Part shown: positions 38,401 to 46,908 of the stretch, in pieces
How positions within the stretch are numbered: position 1 is the first letter of the stretch
How the letters are laid out: every line of letters begins with the position of its first letter
NCBI GenBank assembly: GCA_023053545.1
Contig: JAKZAN010000002.1
Span: 5,874,375-5,938,374 of the forward strand
DNA length: 64,000 bases
Source: Lepidurus packardi
Taxonomy: Eukaryota > Arthropoda > Branchiopoda > Notostraca > Triopsidae
Direction: 5' to 3'
Position numbers and translations under genes: made by a program
The notes under the pieces: model-generated
Databases searched by the model: none
What the model was told of the DNA's origin: nothing
Seen by the model: only the letters and a program-made list of their open reading frames with translations

Positions 38401-39675
38401 CCGCGTACTCCGGCAAGCATTGACGATCCTGATACGGGCGAATGGAGGTCATATCGCACTGAACAGACTCACATGCAGGATCTAGTACAAAGAAATCGTG
38501 AAACATTGGAAAGAATCGAGTGTCGCTTGCTGTAGTACCAGTGTTGGGAACGTCTCCTCCGCAAGTCTTTTGACAATCGCTTGCGCTTGCGAAGTTATTC
38601 TCATTCCCTTGACAGCCTCCGTAAGTGAAAACTTCGCAGCGATTCTTTTCGGGTTTGAAAGCAAACTTTCTCATACTCGCAAAGCAGGGTCCCTTACGTA
38701 TAGGTTGCTGGCATAGACTTCTTTTTTGTAAGGTCAACGTACTTCGCTCTTGGGCAGTAATAGTGCTGTCGTTGCTATTCTCGGTTAATGTGGAAGACGT
38801 AATTGGGGGCACACATTGCGGCCCGCATTCGTTTCCAGAACTCGGACAACACACTTGACCGTTATCACAATCACGATCCCCATTACAGTATTGATCGCAA
38901 GACGAAACGAGCTCACGTAAAGGACACTGCTTGGCTATGTCTGTTTCAAATGAGATATGACAGTAGTCTAGATTTGTAAACCAAGTTGGGTCAATATGGG
39001 TTAGTTTTACTTGTTATGGCATCCCCACAAGCTGCGAGACAGTCAGTTTCGCTGGTAAATAAATTCGCCGTTCCAGCACAACCTCCGTAGATGTATCGAG
39101 TGCACCGTGGCCCTTCTGGCGCTGAAGCGTCAAAAGTCCAACGGGGCATGAAGGCCATGCAACCGATCATCCCCTTAACGGGAGGCAAGTAACACAAGTC
39201 TGTCGGCGGACCAGGTTTGCCACGAAGCATTTCTATTTTAAAATACATATAAACAGTATCGTCGAAAACGGCATTTTTTTGGTTCAGGTACAAATCAAAT
39301 GGATTAAACTTACTAGATTTATCACACTTGGCCATGCACTCGTATTTGGAATCATAGAAATTATTCGTTAGGGAGCCGTGATGGCATCCACCGAATGCGA
39401 AACGTTCGCAATGCCCAGAAACGTCATTAAAGGCCCATTTACGAAACAGTCCTTTACATTCATGGTTTGGTTGAACTATCTCAGGCGTAGTACATGATGT
39501 TTCTTCGTCTTGACGTTCATGTTCTTTAGATATAAATACATTATGTAGCGTTATAGTTTGGGATCGTTATGCATTGGGATAATTATGGCTCAATTATTAT
39601 TGAATTAAAGGTTGACTTACGAGTACGGGCCGATGCGAGGCCGAATAGGCACAAGAGCAAAAGGTGTAACTTCAT
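35206..39675 (-). CDS. secreted multi-Kunitz/WAP/VWC protein, papilin-like
   Basis: Fifteen exons, 1107 codons plus stop: 39675-39621, 39523-39314, 39232-39011, 38940-38356, 38304-38169, 38115-38000, 37947-37837, 37766-37659, 37593-37385, 37304-37253, 37141-36923, 36851-36534, 36328-35870, 35795-35604, 35537-35206. Phases chain without conflict, mostly phase 1. Exon 1 encodes a signal peptide ([16 protein letters not shown]). Then come Kunitz 1 and 2, a WAP core ([14 protein letters not shown]), Kunitz 3, VWC-like cysteine modules over exons 4-8 ([23 protein letters not shown]), Kunitz 4-9, a last half-VWC and a Lys/Glu/Ser-rich tail. All nine Kunitz domains keep six cysteines; P1 residues are K, M, F, K, R, R, R, R and L. 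The mix resembles papilin and lustrin-type matrix proteins. The role is probably protease inhibition in extracellular matrix. The borders of exons 10-11 are the least certain. Confidence 0.88.
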
Positions 39676-40475
39676 TGTACAGCACTTTGCTGTTTGCGAC
39701 GTTTATGTGCGACACTTGCTATGGTTACAGTTTAGTGATACAGGATATAACAATTAAGTGCCCAAGTTGGGTATACTTTTGATAAAATTTTGTTTACCAG
39801 CATATAGCAAGAGTTGAAATGAACATGATGAAGCTAGAGCTCAGTGAAGTCTTTATATGCCGAGGTTTGTTGTTATGAACCAACTAGGATGTTATCGTCT
39901 CATAGTTGCGTAGAGGCCGTATCAAATGACCAAACTTGAGGATTAACGTAGTACGAAAAACAGCACTGGACGTGGTTTTTACAAGAAATTGGATGATCTG
40001 TTTATAGTGTTGGTCTGGTTGATTAATCCTCTTTCCTATAGCTAACGTCGCGTTTATGTGCTTCCCCAGCAACTGTGTCGTAATCACAACAGCATCCCTC
40101 ATGTTTGTCTCCCATTTTAGGGAAATACGTCCATACACTAAAGTTTACTATACAATGTTTAACCTGTAAACATCTGTTATCGAGTAAGAGACAACTAATA
40201 TGGCACGTAATTCATTAGTAAGCAACCTCTGAGTTTACTTAACTAAACTTAAAGACAAATTGATTTTGGTTTTTGGAAAAGTTGTATTTGAAGTATCAAA
40301 CTGTGCTGCTTAAAATTTAGTTCAACTTTGCATTGAGTAGCACCTTGGACTATGAGTCATTATGAGACTATATGGACTCGAATTTATTATGGAAGGACAT
40401 TGGGGATTACTACTATTTTGGGACTAAATGGAGTCGAACTTATTAGGAAAGGACATTACAAGGGATTACTACGAG
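39676..40475. other. spacer between papilin-like gene and small Kunitz array
   Basis: It holds the promoter side of the papilin-like gene and, from about 40345, the 3' flank block (GGGATTACTACTATTTTGGGA, GGAGTCGAACTTATTAGGAA) repeated downstream of each small Kunitz gene at 41690 and 43215. No other coding sequence is seen. Confidence 0.6.
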
Positions 40476-40763
40476 TCAATAGGAACGAACATGCTTGCCA
40501 CAAGCAGCCAAGCAGTCTTCTATCGTTTCAAAGAGATTGGCTGTACCACAGCAGCCTCCGTAGACGAAAGGTTCGCATTGAGCGGTTGCGGAATTGAATG
40601 CGAACTTAGGGAAGTAGGCGTAACAATCGTATGGGCAAGATGTTGGTGGCTGGAAGCAAATGTCGTTGACTACTGTAGTAGGTACACTGGCGGCTGTAGA
40701 ATAACTTGGGCAATTGGAACTGAAAATCGCAGCCAATAAAACGAGCAAGTGGAAGCAATTCAT
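40476..40763 (-). CDS. small secreted single-Kunitz protein, array copy 1
   Basis: An intronless gene of 95 codons. The ATG at 40763 starts a signal peptide (MNCFHLLVLLAAIFSS); an earlier in-frame ATG at 40847 sits at the TATA box and is rejected as start. The mature part is one Kunitz domain ending CLAACGKH. The loop before the P1 position is two residues longer than the usual eight, and P1 is Tyr. Compared with its neighbours it has two additional cysteines, one in that loop (TSCPYDC) and one right after the YGGC cysteine (YGGCC), close enough in the fold for a fourth disulphide. With P1 Tyr it is not an obvious trypsin inhibitor; a chymotrypsin-like target or a non-inhibitory role is possible. 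Confidence 0.85.
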   Translation of the reverse strand: MNCFHLLVLLAAIFSSNCPSYSTAASVPTTVVNDICFQPPTSCPYDCYAYFPKFAFNSATAQCEPFVYGGCCGTANLFETIEDCLAACGKHVRSY

Positions 40764-40850
40764 GATAACTTCAATGGATTGACAAGTAGTAAAGCAGATT
40801 CTAGAAACGCTTGTTGTTCTGAACTGGCCTGGAAAATAAGAAGCCAACCT

Positions 40851-40856
40851 TTTATA
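40851..40856 (-). promoter_or_regulatory. TATA box of Kunitz array copy 1
   Basis: TATAAA followed by AGG on the minus strand, 93 bp upstream of the ATG. The same spacing and flanks recur in copies 2 and 3. Confidence 0.75.
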
Positions 40857-41479
40857 TGCTCCTTAACACGTCCCGGGTATTTCCCGTGTTCTACAATCAG
40901 CTATTGTGCTAATACGCTAGAGGCTACATTCAAAGGGAATTCTTGTCAATGTGTTTACCAGGAATCAGTCGTGTTAGGGAACGTATGACCCTACTCCCGT
41001 GTTCTTAGTGATTTTCCCCATAGAGTAAAGATAAAGATATCTATAGAGAGAGAGAGAGTCCCTTCATGGCCTTCTGTTACCACTTTTCGAAGCTGCAGGC
41101 TAGTTCCCTCAGAGGACAGGAATAGTCCGATCTGTTGGCCAACGCCTTGCTTATGATGAGAAAATATAAAAATGGGGTTAAAAACCGTAAATTGATGGCA
41201 AAATGAATCCATCGATTCCCTACTGATTCCCCAGCATAATCCCTAGGAATTGATTTTTCCCATACTATTAGTATTCACACTTAAACTGTTTATAATCTGT
41301 GTCTAACAAGCGATACTGATCTGTCTTAACGGCCAATCAGAAATTGGATCCATTGGCTCCACATTTGGCTCCTATTTTCGATCTATTTCTTGGTAACAGA
41401 CTTCTGCAGGTGTGTTAACTGTATATTATAGCGAATTACCCTTTTCAAGACGTTGGCCTTAGTTAATTTGCATGTTTGG

Positions 41480-41625
41480 GAGTAAGTGGCGGATTCTTAG
41501 CGAAGGGCAAGGTCGGGTTAATGAAGGACCAACGTTGAAAGAAGCATATTCGCTAAGAAAGGTCGACAAGTGGTATAAAAAGACAAGCAAATGTAAAGAA
41601 AAGGCAGTCCATTTTTGATAGTAAA
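41480..41625 (+). repeat. duplicated 140-bp block with open frame (copy A)
   Basis: Starts CATGTTTGGGAGTAAGTGGC and matches 44046-44195 with very few differences. The plus frame reads MFGSKWRIL... for 48 codons, then stops at TGA where copy B continues. Origin unknown. Confidence 0.9.
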
Positions 41626-41761
41626 GGAAATAAAATGAGTCATTATGAGACTATATGGAGTCGAAAATATTATGGAAGGACATTCGGGATTACTACTATT
41701 TTGGAACTAAATGGAGTCGAACTTATTAGGAAAGGACATTACAAGGGATTACTACGAGTCA

Positions 41762-42046
41762 TTAGGAACGAACATGCTTGCCACAAGCAGCCAAGCAGTC
41801 TTCTATCGTTTCAAAGAGATTGGCTGTACCAGAGCAGCCTCCGTAGTCGAAAGATTCGCATTGAGCGGTTGTGGGATTGAATGTGAAGCTAGGGATTAGA
41901 GCTTCACACAAGTTTGGCCTATATGTTGGTGGCAGGAAGCAAATGTCGTTGACTACTGTAGTAGGTACACTGGCGGCTGTAGAATAACTTGGGCAATTGG
42001 AACTGAAAATCGCAGCCAATAAAACGAGCAAGTGGAAGCAATTCAT
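41762..42046 (-). CDS. small secreted single-Kunitz protein, array copy 2
   Basis: Ninety-four codons from the ATG at 42046. The signal peptide and first mature residues are essentially identical to copy 1, whereas the inhibitor loop differs strongly (TYRPNLCEALIPSF against TSCPYDCYAYFPKF). Six canonical cysteines are present and the two additional cysteines of copy 1 are absent. P1 is Glu, which is incompatible with a classical trypsin inhibitor. The flanks are near-identical to copy 1 over several hundred bases, so the duplication is recent. Expression is probably driven by the TATA box at 42139. Confidence 0.85.
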   Translation of the reverse strand: MNCFHLLVLLAAIFSSNCPSYSTAASVPTTVVNDICFLPPTYRPNLCEALIPSFTFNPTTAQCESFDYGGCSGTANLFETIEDCLAACGKHVRS

Positions 42047-42133
42047 GATAACTTCAATGGATTGACGAGTAATAAAGCAGATTCTAGAAACGCTCGTTGT
42101 TCTGAACTGTCCTGGGAAATAAGGAGCCAACCT

Positions 42134-42139
42134 TTTATA
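42134..42139 (-). promoter_or_regulatory. TATA box of Kunitz array copy 2
   Basis: TATAAAAGG motif 93 bp upstream of the ATG at 42046, in a block conserved with copies 1 and 3. Confidence 0.75.
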
Positions 42140-42744
42140 TGCTCCTTACACGTCACGTGTATTTCACGTGTTAAGCAATCAGCTATTGTACTAATACGCT
42201 AGAGGCTACATTGAAAGGGAATTCTTGTCAATGTGTTTCCAGGAATCGGGCGTGTTAGGAAACTCATGACGTACATTATCTACTCCCGCGTTCTTAGTGG
42301 TTTTCCCTATAGAGTAAAGATATATATCTATAGAGAGAGAGGGAACATGGAGTCCCTTCCTGGCCTTCTGTTACCACTTTTCGAAGCTGCAGGCTATTTC
42401 CATTAGAGGACAGGATTAGTCAGACCTGTTGACCAAAGCCTTGCTTATGACGGGAAATATAAAAATGGGGTTCAAACGTAAATTGATGGCAAAATGAAAC
42501 TATCAATTCACTACTGATTCCCCAGCATATTCCCTAAGAATTGATTTTTCCCATACTATTAGTATTCACACTTAAACTGTTTATAATCTATGTGTCTATC
42601 TGTCTAACAAGCGATACTGATCTGTGTCGTAACGGCCAATCAGAAATGGATCCATTAGCTCCACATTTGGCTCCTTCTTTTCGATCTATTTCTTGGTAAC
42701 AGACTTCTGCACAGGGATGTTCCCTGTATATATATATCAACAAT

Positions 42745-43080
42745 GGGTTTCCCCAAGCTTAATCCCCAGCATCCCCGTCTCAACACGTTGTCGTTTATCA
42801 AGTGATTCTTGCCCCCTGAGGGCTTGTTAATAGTATGTTGAAGCAGTATTTCACATTTTTAATGAATCGTAATTCACAATGTTTATCTAATGCAAGGATG
42901 GGCAAGAATTTGTCATTGCTATAACGTAATAAAAGAGTTGTATTCAATTTTCCAATTTTTTTTACGTTAATGTCAGTCTCTGAAAATCCAAAAAACTCAC
43001 AAGTTTAACATGGTGTGCAAATTGTGCCATTAGTATAACTTTAACCCTTTCCCGACTACTAGTGAGTAGATATGAACATA
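42745..43080. repeat. array spacer duplicate (pair of 44255-44590)
   Basis: The blocks GGGTTTCCCCAAGCTTAA, CTCAACACGTTGTCGTTTAT, TTTTTAATGAATCGTAATTC and TATAACGTAATAAAAGAGTT recur in order at 44253-44590. It is noncoding and marks one boundary of the duplicated units. Confidence 0.9.
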
Positions 43081-43215
43081 TGGCAAGAACATATCAAGCA
43101 CTAGGGAATAACATATTTGCCACAGGCGCCCATGCAACCTTCTCTAGTTGTGAAGAGATTGGCTGTACCATGATAGCCTCCGTATATGTAAAGTTCGCAT
43201 TGATGGCTTGTGACA
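43081..43215 (-). pseudogene. truncated second Kunitz domain fused into the array
   Basis: The minus strand reads the end of a Kunitz domain (YIYGGYHGTANLFTTREGC, then MGACGKYVIP and a stop) that matches the second domain of the two-Kunitz gene at 44613. The YGGC cysteine is Tyr, and at 43216 the homology switches abruptly to the 3' flank of a single-Kunitz unit. There is no start or signal peptide. It is a recombination leftover. Confidence 0.8.
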
Positions 43216-43294
43216 TTGGGGATTACTACTATTTTGGAACTAAATGGAGTCGAACTTATTAGGAAAGGATATTACAAGGGATTACTACGAGTCA

Positions 43295-43579
43295 TTAGGG
43301 ACAAATATGCTTGCCACAAGCAGCCAAGCAGTCTTCTATCGTTTTAAAGAGATTAGCTGTAGCAAAGCAGCCTCCGTAGATGAAAGATTCGCATTGAGCG
43401 GTTGTGGAATTGAATGTGAAGCTAGGCATGTAAGCTTCACACATGTTTGGCTTATATGTTGGTGGCAGGAAGCAAATGTCGTCGACTACTGTAGCAGGTA
43501 CACTGGCGGCTGTAGAATAACTTGGGCAATTGGAACTGAAAATCGCAGCCAATAAAACCAGCAAGTGAAAGCAATTCAT
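43295..43579 (-). CDS. small secreted single-Kunitz protein, array copy 3
   Basis: Ninety-four codons from the ATG at 43579, with the same signal peptide as copies 1 and 2. The loop reads TYKPNMCEAYMPSF, P1 is Glu, and the turn after Cys38 is YGGCFATAN. Six cysteines are present. The sequence is closest to copy 2, with differences concentrated in the loop and the post-YGGC turn. An ordinary Kunitz fold is expected; the target is unknown. Confidence 0.85.
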   Translation of the reverse strand: MNCFHLLVLLAAIFSSNCPSYSTAASVPATVVDDICFLPPTYKPNMCEAYMPSFTFNSTTAQCESFIYGGCFATANLFKTIEDCLAACGKHICP

Positions 43580-43666
43580 GATAACTTCAATGGATTGACG
43601 AGTTATAAAGCAGATTCTAGAAACGCTTGTTGTTCTGAACTGGCCCGGGAAATAAGGAGCCAACCT

Positions 43667-43672
43667 TTTATA
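43667..43672 (-). promoter_or_regulatory. TATA box of Kunitz array copy 3
   Basis: TATAAAAGG motif 93 bp upstream of the ATG at 43579. Confidence 0.75.
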
Positions 43673-44045
43673 TGCTGCTTAACACGTCACGTGTATTTCA
43701 CGTGTTAAGCAATCAGCTATTGTGCTAATACGCTAGAGGCTACATTGAAAGGGAATTCCTGTCAATATGTTCCAGGAATCGATCGTGTTAGTGAACTCAT
43801 GACGTACATATCTACTCCCGTGTTCTTAGTGGTATTCCCCATAGAGTAAAGATATATATATAGAGAGAGAGGGAACATGGATTCCCTTCCAACAACTTGC
43901 CAACACTTTCCAACAACTTGCCTTCTGTTACCACTTTTCGAAGCTGCTGGCTAGTAACTAGAAGACTAACAAACTTATGTATAGGGATGTTCCCTGTATA
44001 TTGTAGCAAATGCCCCTTTTCAAGACGTTGGCCTTAGTTAATTTG

Positions 44046-44243
44046 CATGTTTGGGAGTAAGTGGCGGATTCTTGGCGAAGGGCAAGGTCGGGTTAATGAA
44101 GGACCAACGTTGAAAGAAGCATATTCGCTAAGAAAGGTCGCCAAGTGGTATAAAAAGACAAGCAAATGTAAAGAAAAGGCAGTCCATTTTTTTCCAGTAA
44201 AGGAAATAAAGCATTTGGAAAAGGCGAACCGCGACAATAAATA
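44046..44243 (+). repeat. duplicated block with open frame (copy B)
   Basis: Copy of 41480-41625, extended. The plus frame gives 65 codons, rich in Lys (KWYKKTSKCKEKAVHFF). Both copies keep the frame over the shared part. No family is recognised; it could be a transposon fragment carried along with the Kunitz units. Confidence 0.85.
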
Positions 44244-44612
44244 GCAACTCTATGGGTTTCCCCAACCTTAAACCCCAGCATCCCCGTCTCAACACCTTGC
44301 CGTTTATCAAGTGATTCTTGCCCCTTGAGGCTTGTTAATAGTATGTTGAAGCAGTATTTCACATTTTTAATGAATCGTAATTCACAATGTTTATTTTATA
44401 CAAGGATGGGCAAGAATTCGTGTCATTGCTATAACGTAATAAAAAAGAGTTGTATTCAATTTTCCAATTTTTTGTAAGTTAATGTCGGCCTCTGAATAAC
44501 TAAAAAGCTCACAAGTTTAACATGATGTGCAAATTGTGCCATTAATATAACTTGAACCCTTTCGCGAGTACCAGTGAGTAGATATGAACATATTACAGGA
44601 ACATATCAAGCA

Positions 44613-45110
44613 CTAGGGAATAACATATTTGCCACAGGCGCCCATGCAACCTTCTTTAGTTGTGAAGAGATTGGCTGTACCATGACAGCCTCCGTATATG
44701 TAAGGTTCGCATTGATGGCTTCTGTCATTGAAAGTGTATCTTCGAAAAAAAGCGAAACACGTGGGTATAGACGGCTGCGTTGGTGGCAGGAAGCAGATGT
44801 CGTTATCGTCATGGGCGTGGCGGGTCTTGCGAACTTGGCCATCATCGGGTGATTGCGACATGCAGCGCAGTTGACACGCTTTTTCGGTGCGGAATCGGTT
44901 TCCATTGCCATCACAACCGCCATACGAAAACCTTTCACAAGTGTTTGTTTCTGCGTTAAAGAAGAAGGAGCGTATCGTTGCTCTGCAATCGCCGACCACT
45001 TTAGGTTCAGTACATTCTCTTGGTAAAGACAAACTTGTTGCCGTACTAATATTTGGGCCGTTGCAAACGACAATCGCAGCCAATACAACGAGCCAGTAAA
45101 ACCAATTCAT
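44613..45110 (-). CDS. secreted two-Kunitz protein, array copy 4
   Basis: Intronless, 165 codons from the ATG at 45110 (signal MNWFYWLVVLAAIVVC). Domain 1 has P1 Arg (VGDCRATIRSF, YGGCDGNGNRF), the trypsin-inhibitor type. A short polar linker with DDGQVRKTRHAHDD precedes domain 2, which has a long loop with P1 Phe (IPTCFAFFRR, YGGCHGTANLF) and resembles the single-Kunitz copies. All twelve cysteines are present. The single-domain genes probably arose from a gene like this by loss of domain 1, or this one gained it. Confidence 0.87.
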   Translation of the reverse strand: MNWFYWLVVLAAIVVCNGPNISTATSLSLPRECTEPKVVGDCRATIRSFFFNAETNTCERFSYGGCDGNGNRFRTEKACQLRCMSQSPDDGQVRKTRHAHDDNDICFLPPTQPSIPTCFAFFRRYTFNDRSHQCEPYIYGGCHGTANLFTTKEGCMGACGKYVIP

Positions 45111-46908
45111 GGTAGATGGAATTATATCGTTTGTGGTTGAAGGAAAAGCCCAAGTCACTTTTCGTTCTAAACTGACTTGGGATGATACGGAGCCTAACCT
45201 TTTATATATCCACCACAACACCTCTTATCTAATGTTTCTGTTGTATTAGCGAATAGGCAATTTCATCTGAAAGAGAAGGTTAGGGGTGAATTTTGAAAAT
45301 ATGTTGTCGAGTTTTGCTCACGTTAAGACACTGGAGGATTGTTATTCCATGTCTGTTACCTTAAGCATACATCACCCAGCAATTCCGCGAGGATTTTGCG
45401 CGGCAAGTTTATTTTTGTTTACCTTTTTCGACTGCCACTCTGTCAATACTTTTAGTTTAGGAGATCGTTGACTTGCCAAACGAGTTGCGATAATTGTACA
45501 GTATATCGGAAATATGAAGGAAAGTAATAGTAGAATTTAAAGAAAGTATGTAGTAAAATCTGTAGACACATAAATATACCTATACGTTTTGTGTATCTTT
45601 TCCTTTTGTGAATTACGTGTTCCTTTAAGTAAGCTTTTATGGTTTATTGAAATGTTTTTATTAAGGCCACGGTGAAGGCGAAGTAGTTGACCCTTTTCCG
45701 TCAAAAGATGTCACTGGCATAGACCCCTATATCCTGAGAATGCTACAAATAAATATACACCTATGACTAATTTCTCGCACTAGAGGTCTGCACACAATAA
45801 TTAGGGTAAAGTATGGGGTAAAGGGAAAAGGTCAGCTTATGCTAAGGAACTTCCTCCCTATGTTCGCTTGAGAATGGGAGGGAAATACCAATTTACTGAT
45901 AATCCAATTTTCATGCGCTAGACGTGTAAGTATTTAGAAATTGCGAACTAAGCAATTATATTTTCTTAGAAAATTGCCATTACCATTCTTTATGGTCAAG
46001 GTTGACACCGTCGTTTTATGTATAAAATACAAATGGAAGGGATAATCCAATTTCCAAAGTTTAGAAGTGTACTTAGAAATTCCGAACTAAATCATACTAT
46101 TTTCCTAGAAAATTGCCATTACCGTGCTTTACACTCAAGGTTACCACCCATCTTATCAAGCGCTCGTCTTAGCGATCACTGTTTATATTCTAGTTCTAGT
46201 CAACTAATAGCCTTCGAAGATCTTGCTCTTTGGGGCTTTCGTTTGACTGCTATGGCACTGCTGAAAAGTGTAATGCATGCTGATGATCATCTTGATGCCG
46301 ATAGGTCATTGATCGCTAAATTACATCTTGCAATAGTTTTTCCTGCTTGGCCACATCGTGAAACTCTGGAATATAAAATAAGTTACTGAATATTTTAGCT
46401 TTTAGACATGAATCAGTCAAAGGAAGTGACCAATAAAATAGATTCCCAATTATTGAGGATCAGTATTTTGCAACAACCTTCACTTTCGATCTCAAATTCC
46501 CTACAACAACAAGCTTTGGTTATATCCCAACGGAATAACTGGAAACGCATAATTTTTCTACTAAGGGGAATTCACTCTTTCTCAAAACTGAATGACTTTT
46601 TAATTTTTAGTGTTTGTGTAATTTGCCCAAATGCGATTTCAAAGGACATTCACTTTTACTATTTCGCTAACTTTTCGGAATATTGTTATGCAACTTTGAC
46701 TAGAACTCATTCCGTAATCAGAGATCAGCATGAACGGTTCTTAATTTTAGTGTTACCAATTTCTTCAATTGTTTAAAACATTATAGCATTGTACGTTATT
46801 AAAAAAAATACAACCCAAAAAGTTCGTTACTGCGTTCGTGAGTGGTTAAAAAAAGTGAGTTGTGTAAGTTAGTGTGAAACTTTTTTGGCGTTGTACTACT
46901 GACTGAAA
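45111..46908. other. spacer with two unrecognised plus-strand open frames and a direct repeat
   Basis: Beyond the Kunitz promoter, two imperfect direct copies of about 105 bp lie at 45899-46008 and 46042-46146 (shared ATAATCCAATTT and AGAAAATTGCCATTACC). Two back-to-back open frames of 123 and 122 codons follow at 46018-46389 and 46408-46776. Neither shows a domain, signal peptide or splice logic that I recognise. They may be decayed parts of the mobile element to the right. Confidence 0.4.
45201..45206 (-). promoter_or_regulatory. TATA box of two-Kunitz gene (copy 4)
   Basis: TATATAAAAGG motif 96 bp upstream of the ATG at 45110; the spacing is nearly that of the single-Kunitz copies. Confidence 0.75.

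Noticed and set aside
40428..40739. Plus-strand open frame opposite Kunitz copy 1 (also in copies 2 and 3)
   Set aside because: It is the complement of the Kunitz coding sequence and is open only because the copies are similar.
40764..40847. N-terminal extension MASYFPGQF... on the small Kunitz genes
   Set aside because: The upstream in-frame ATG sits next to the TATA box and so would precede the likely transcription start. The downstream ATG begins a clean signal peptide.
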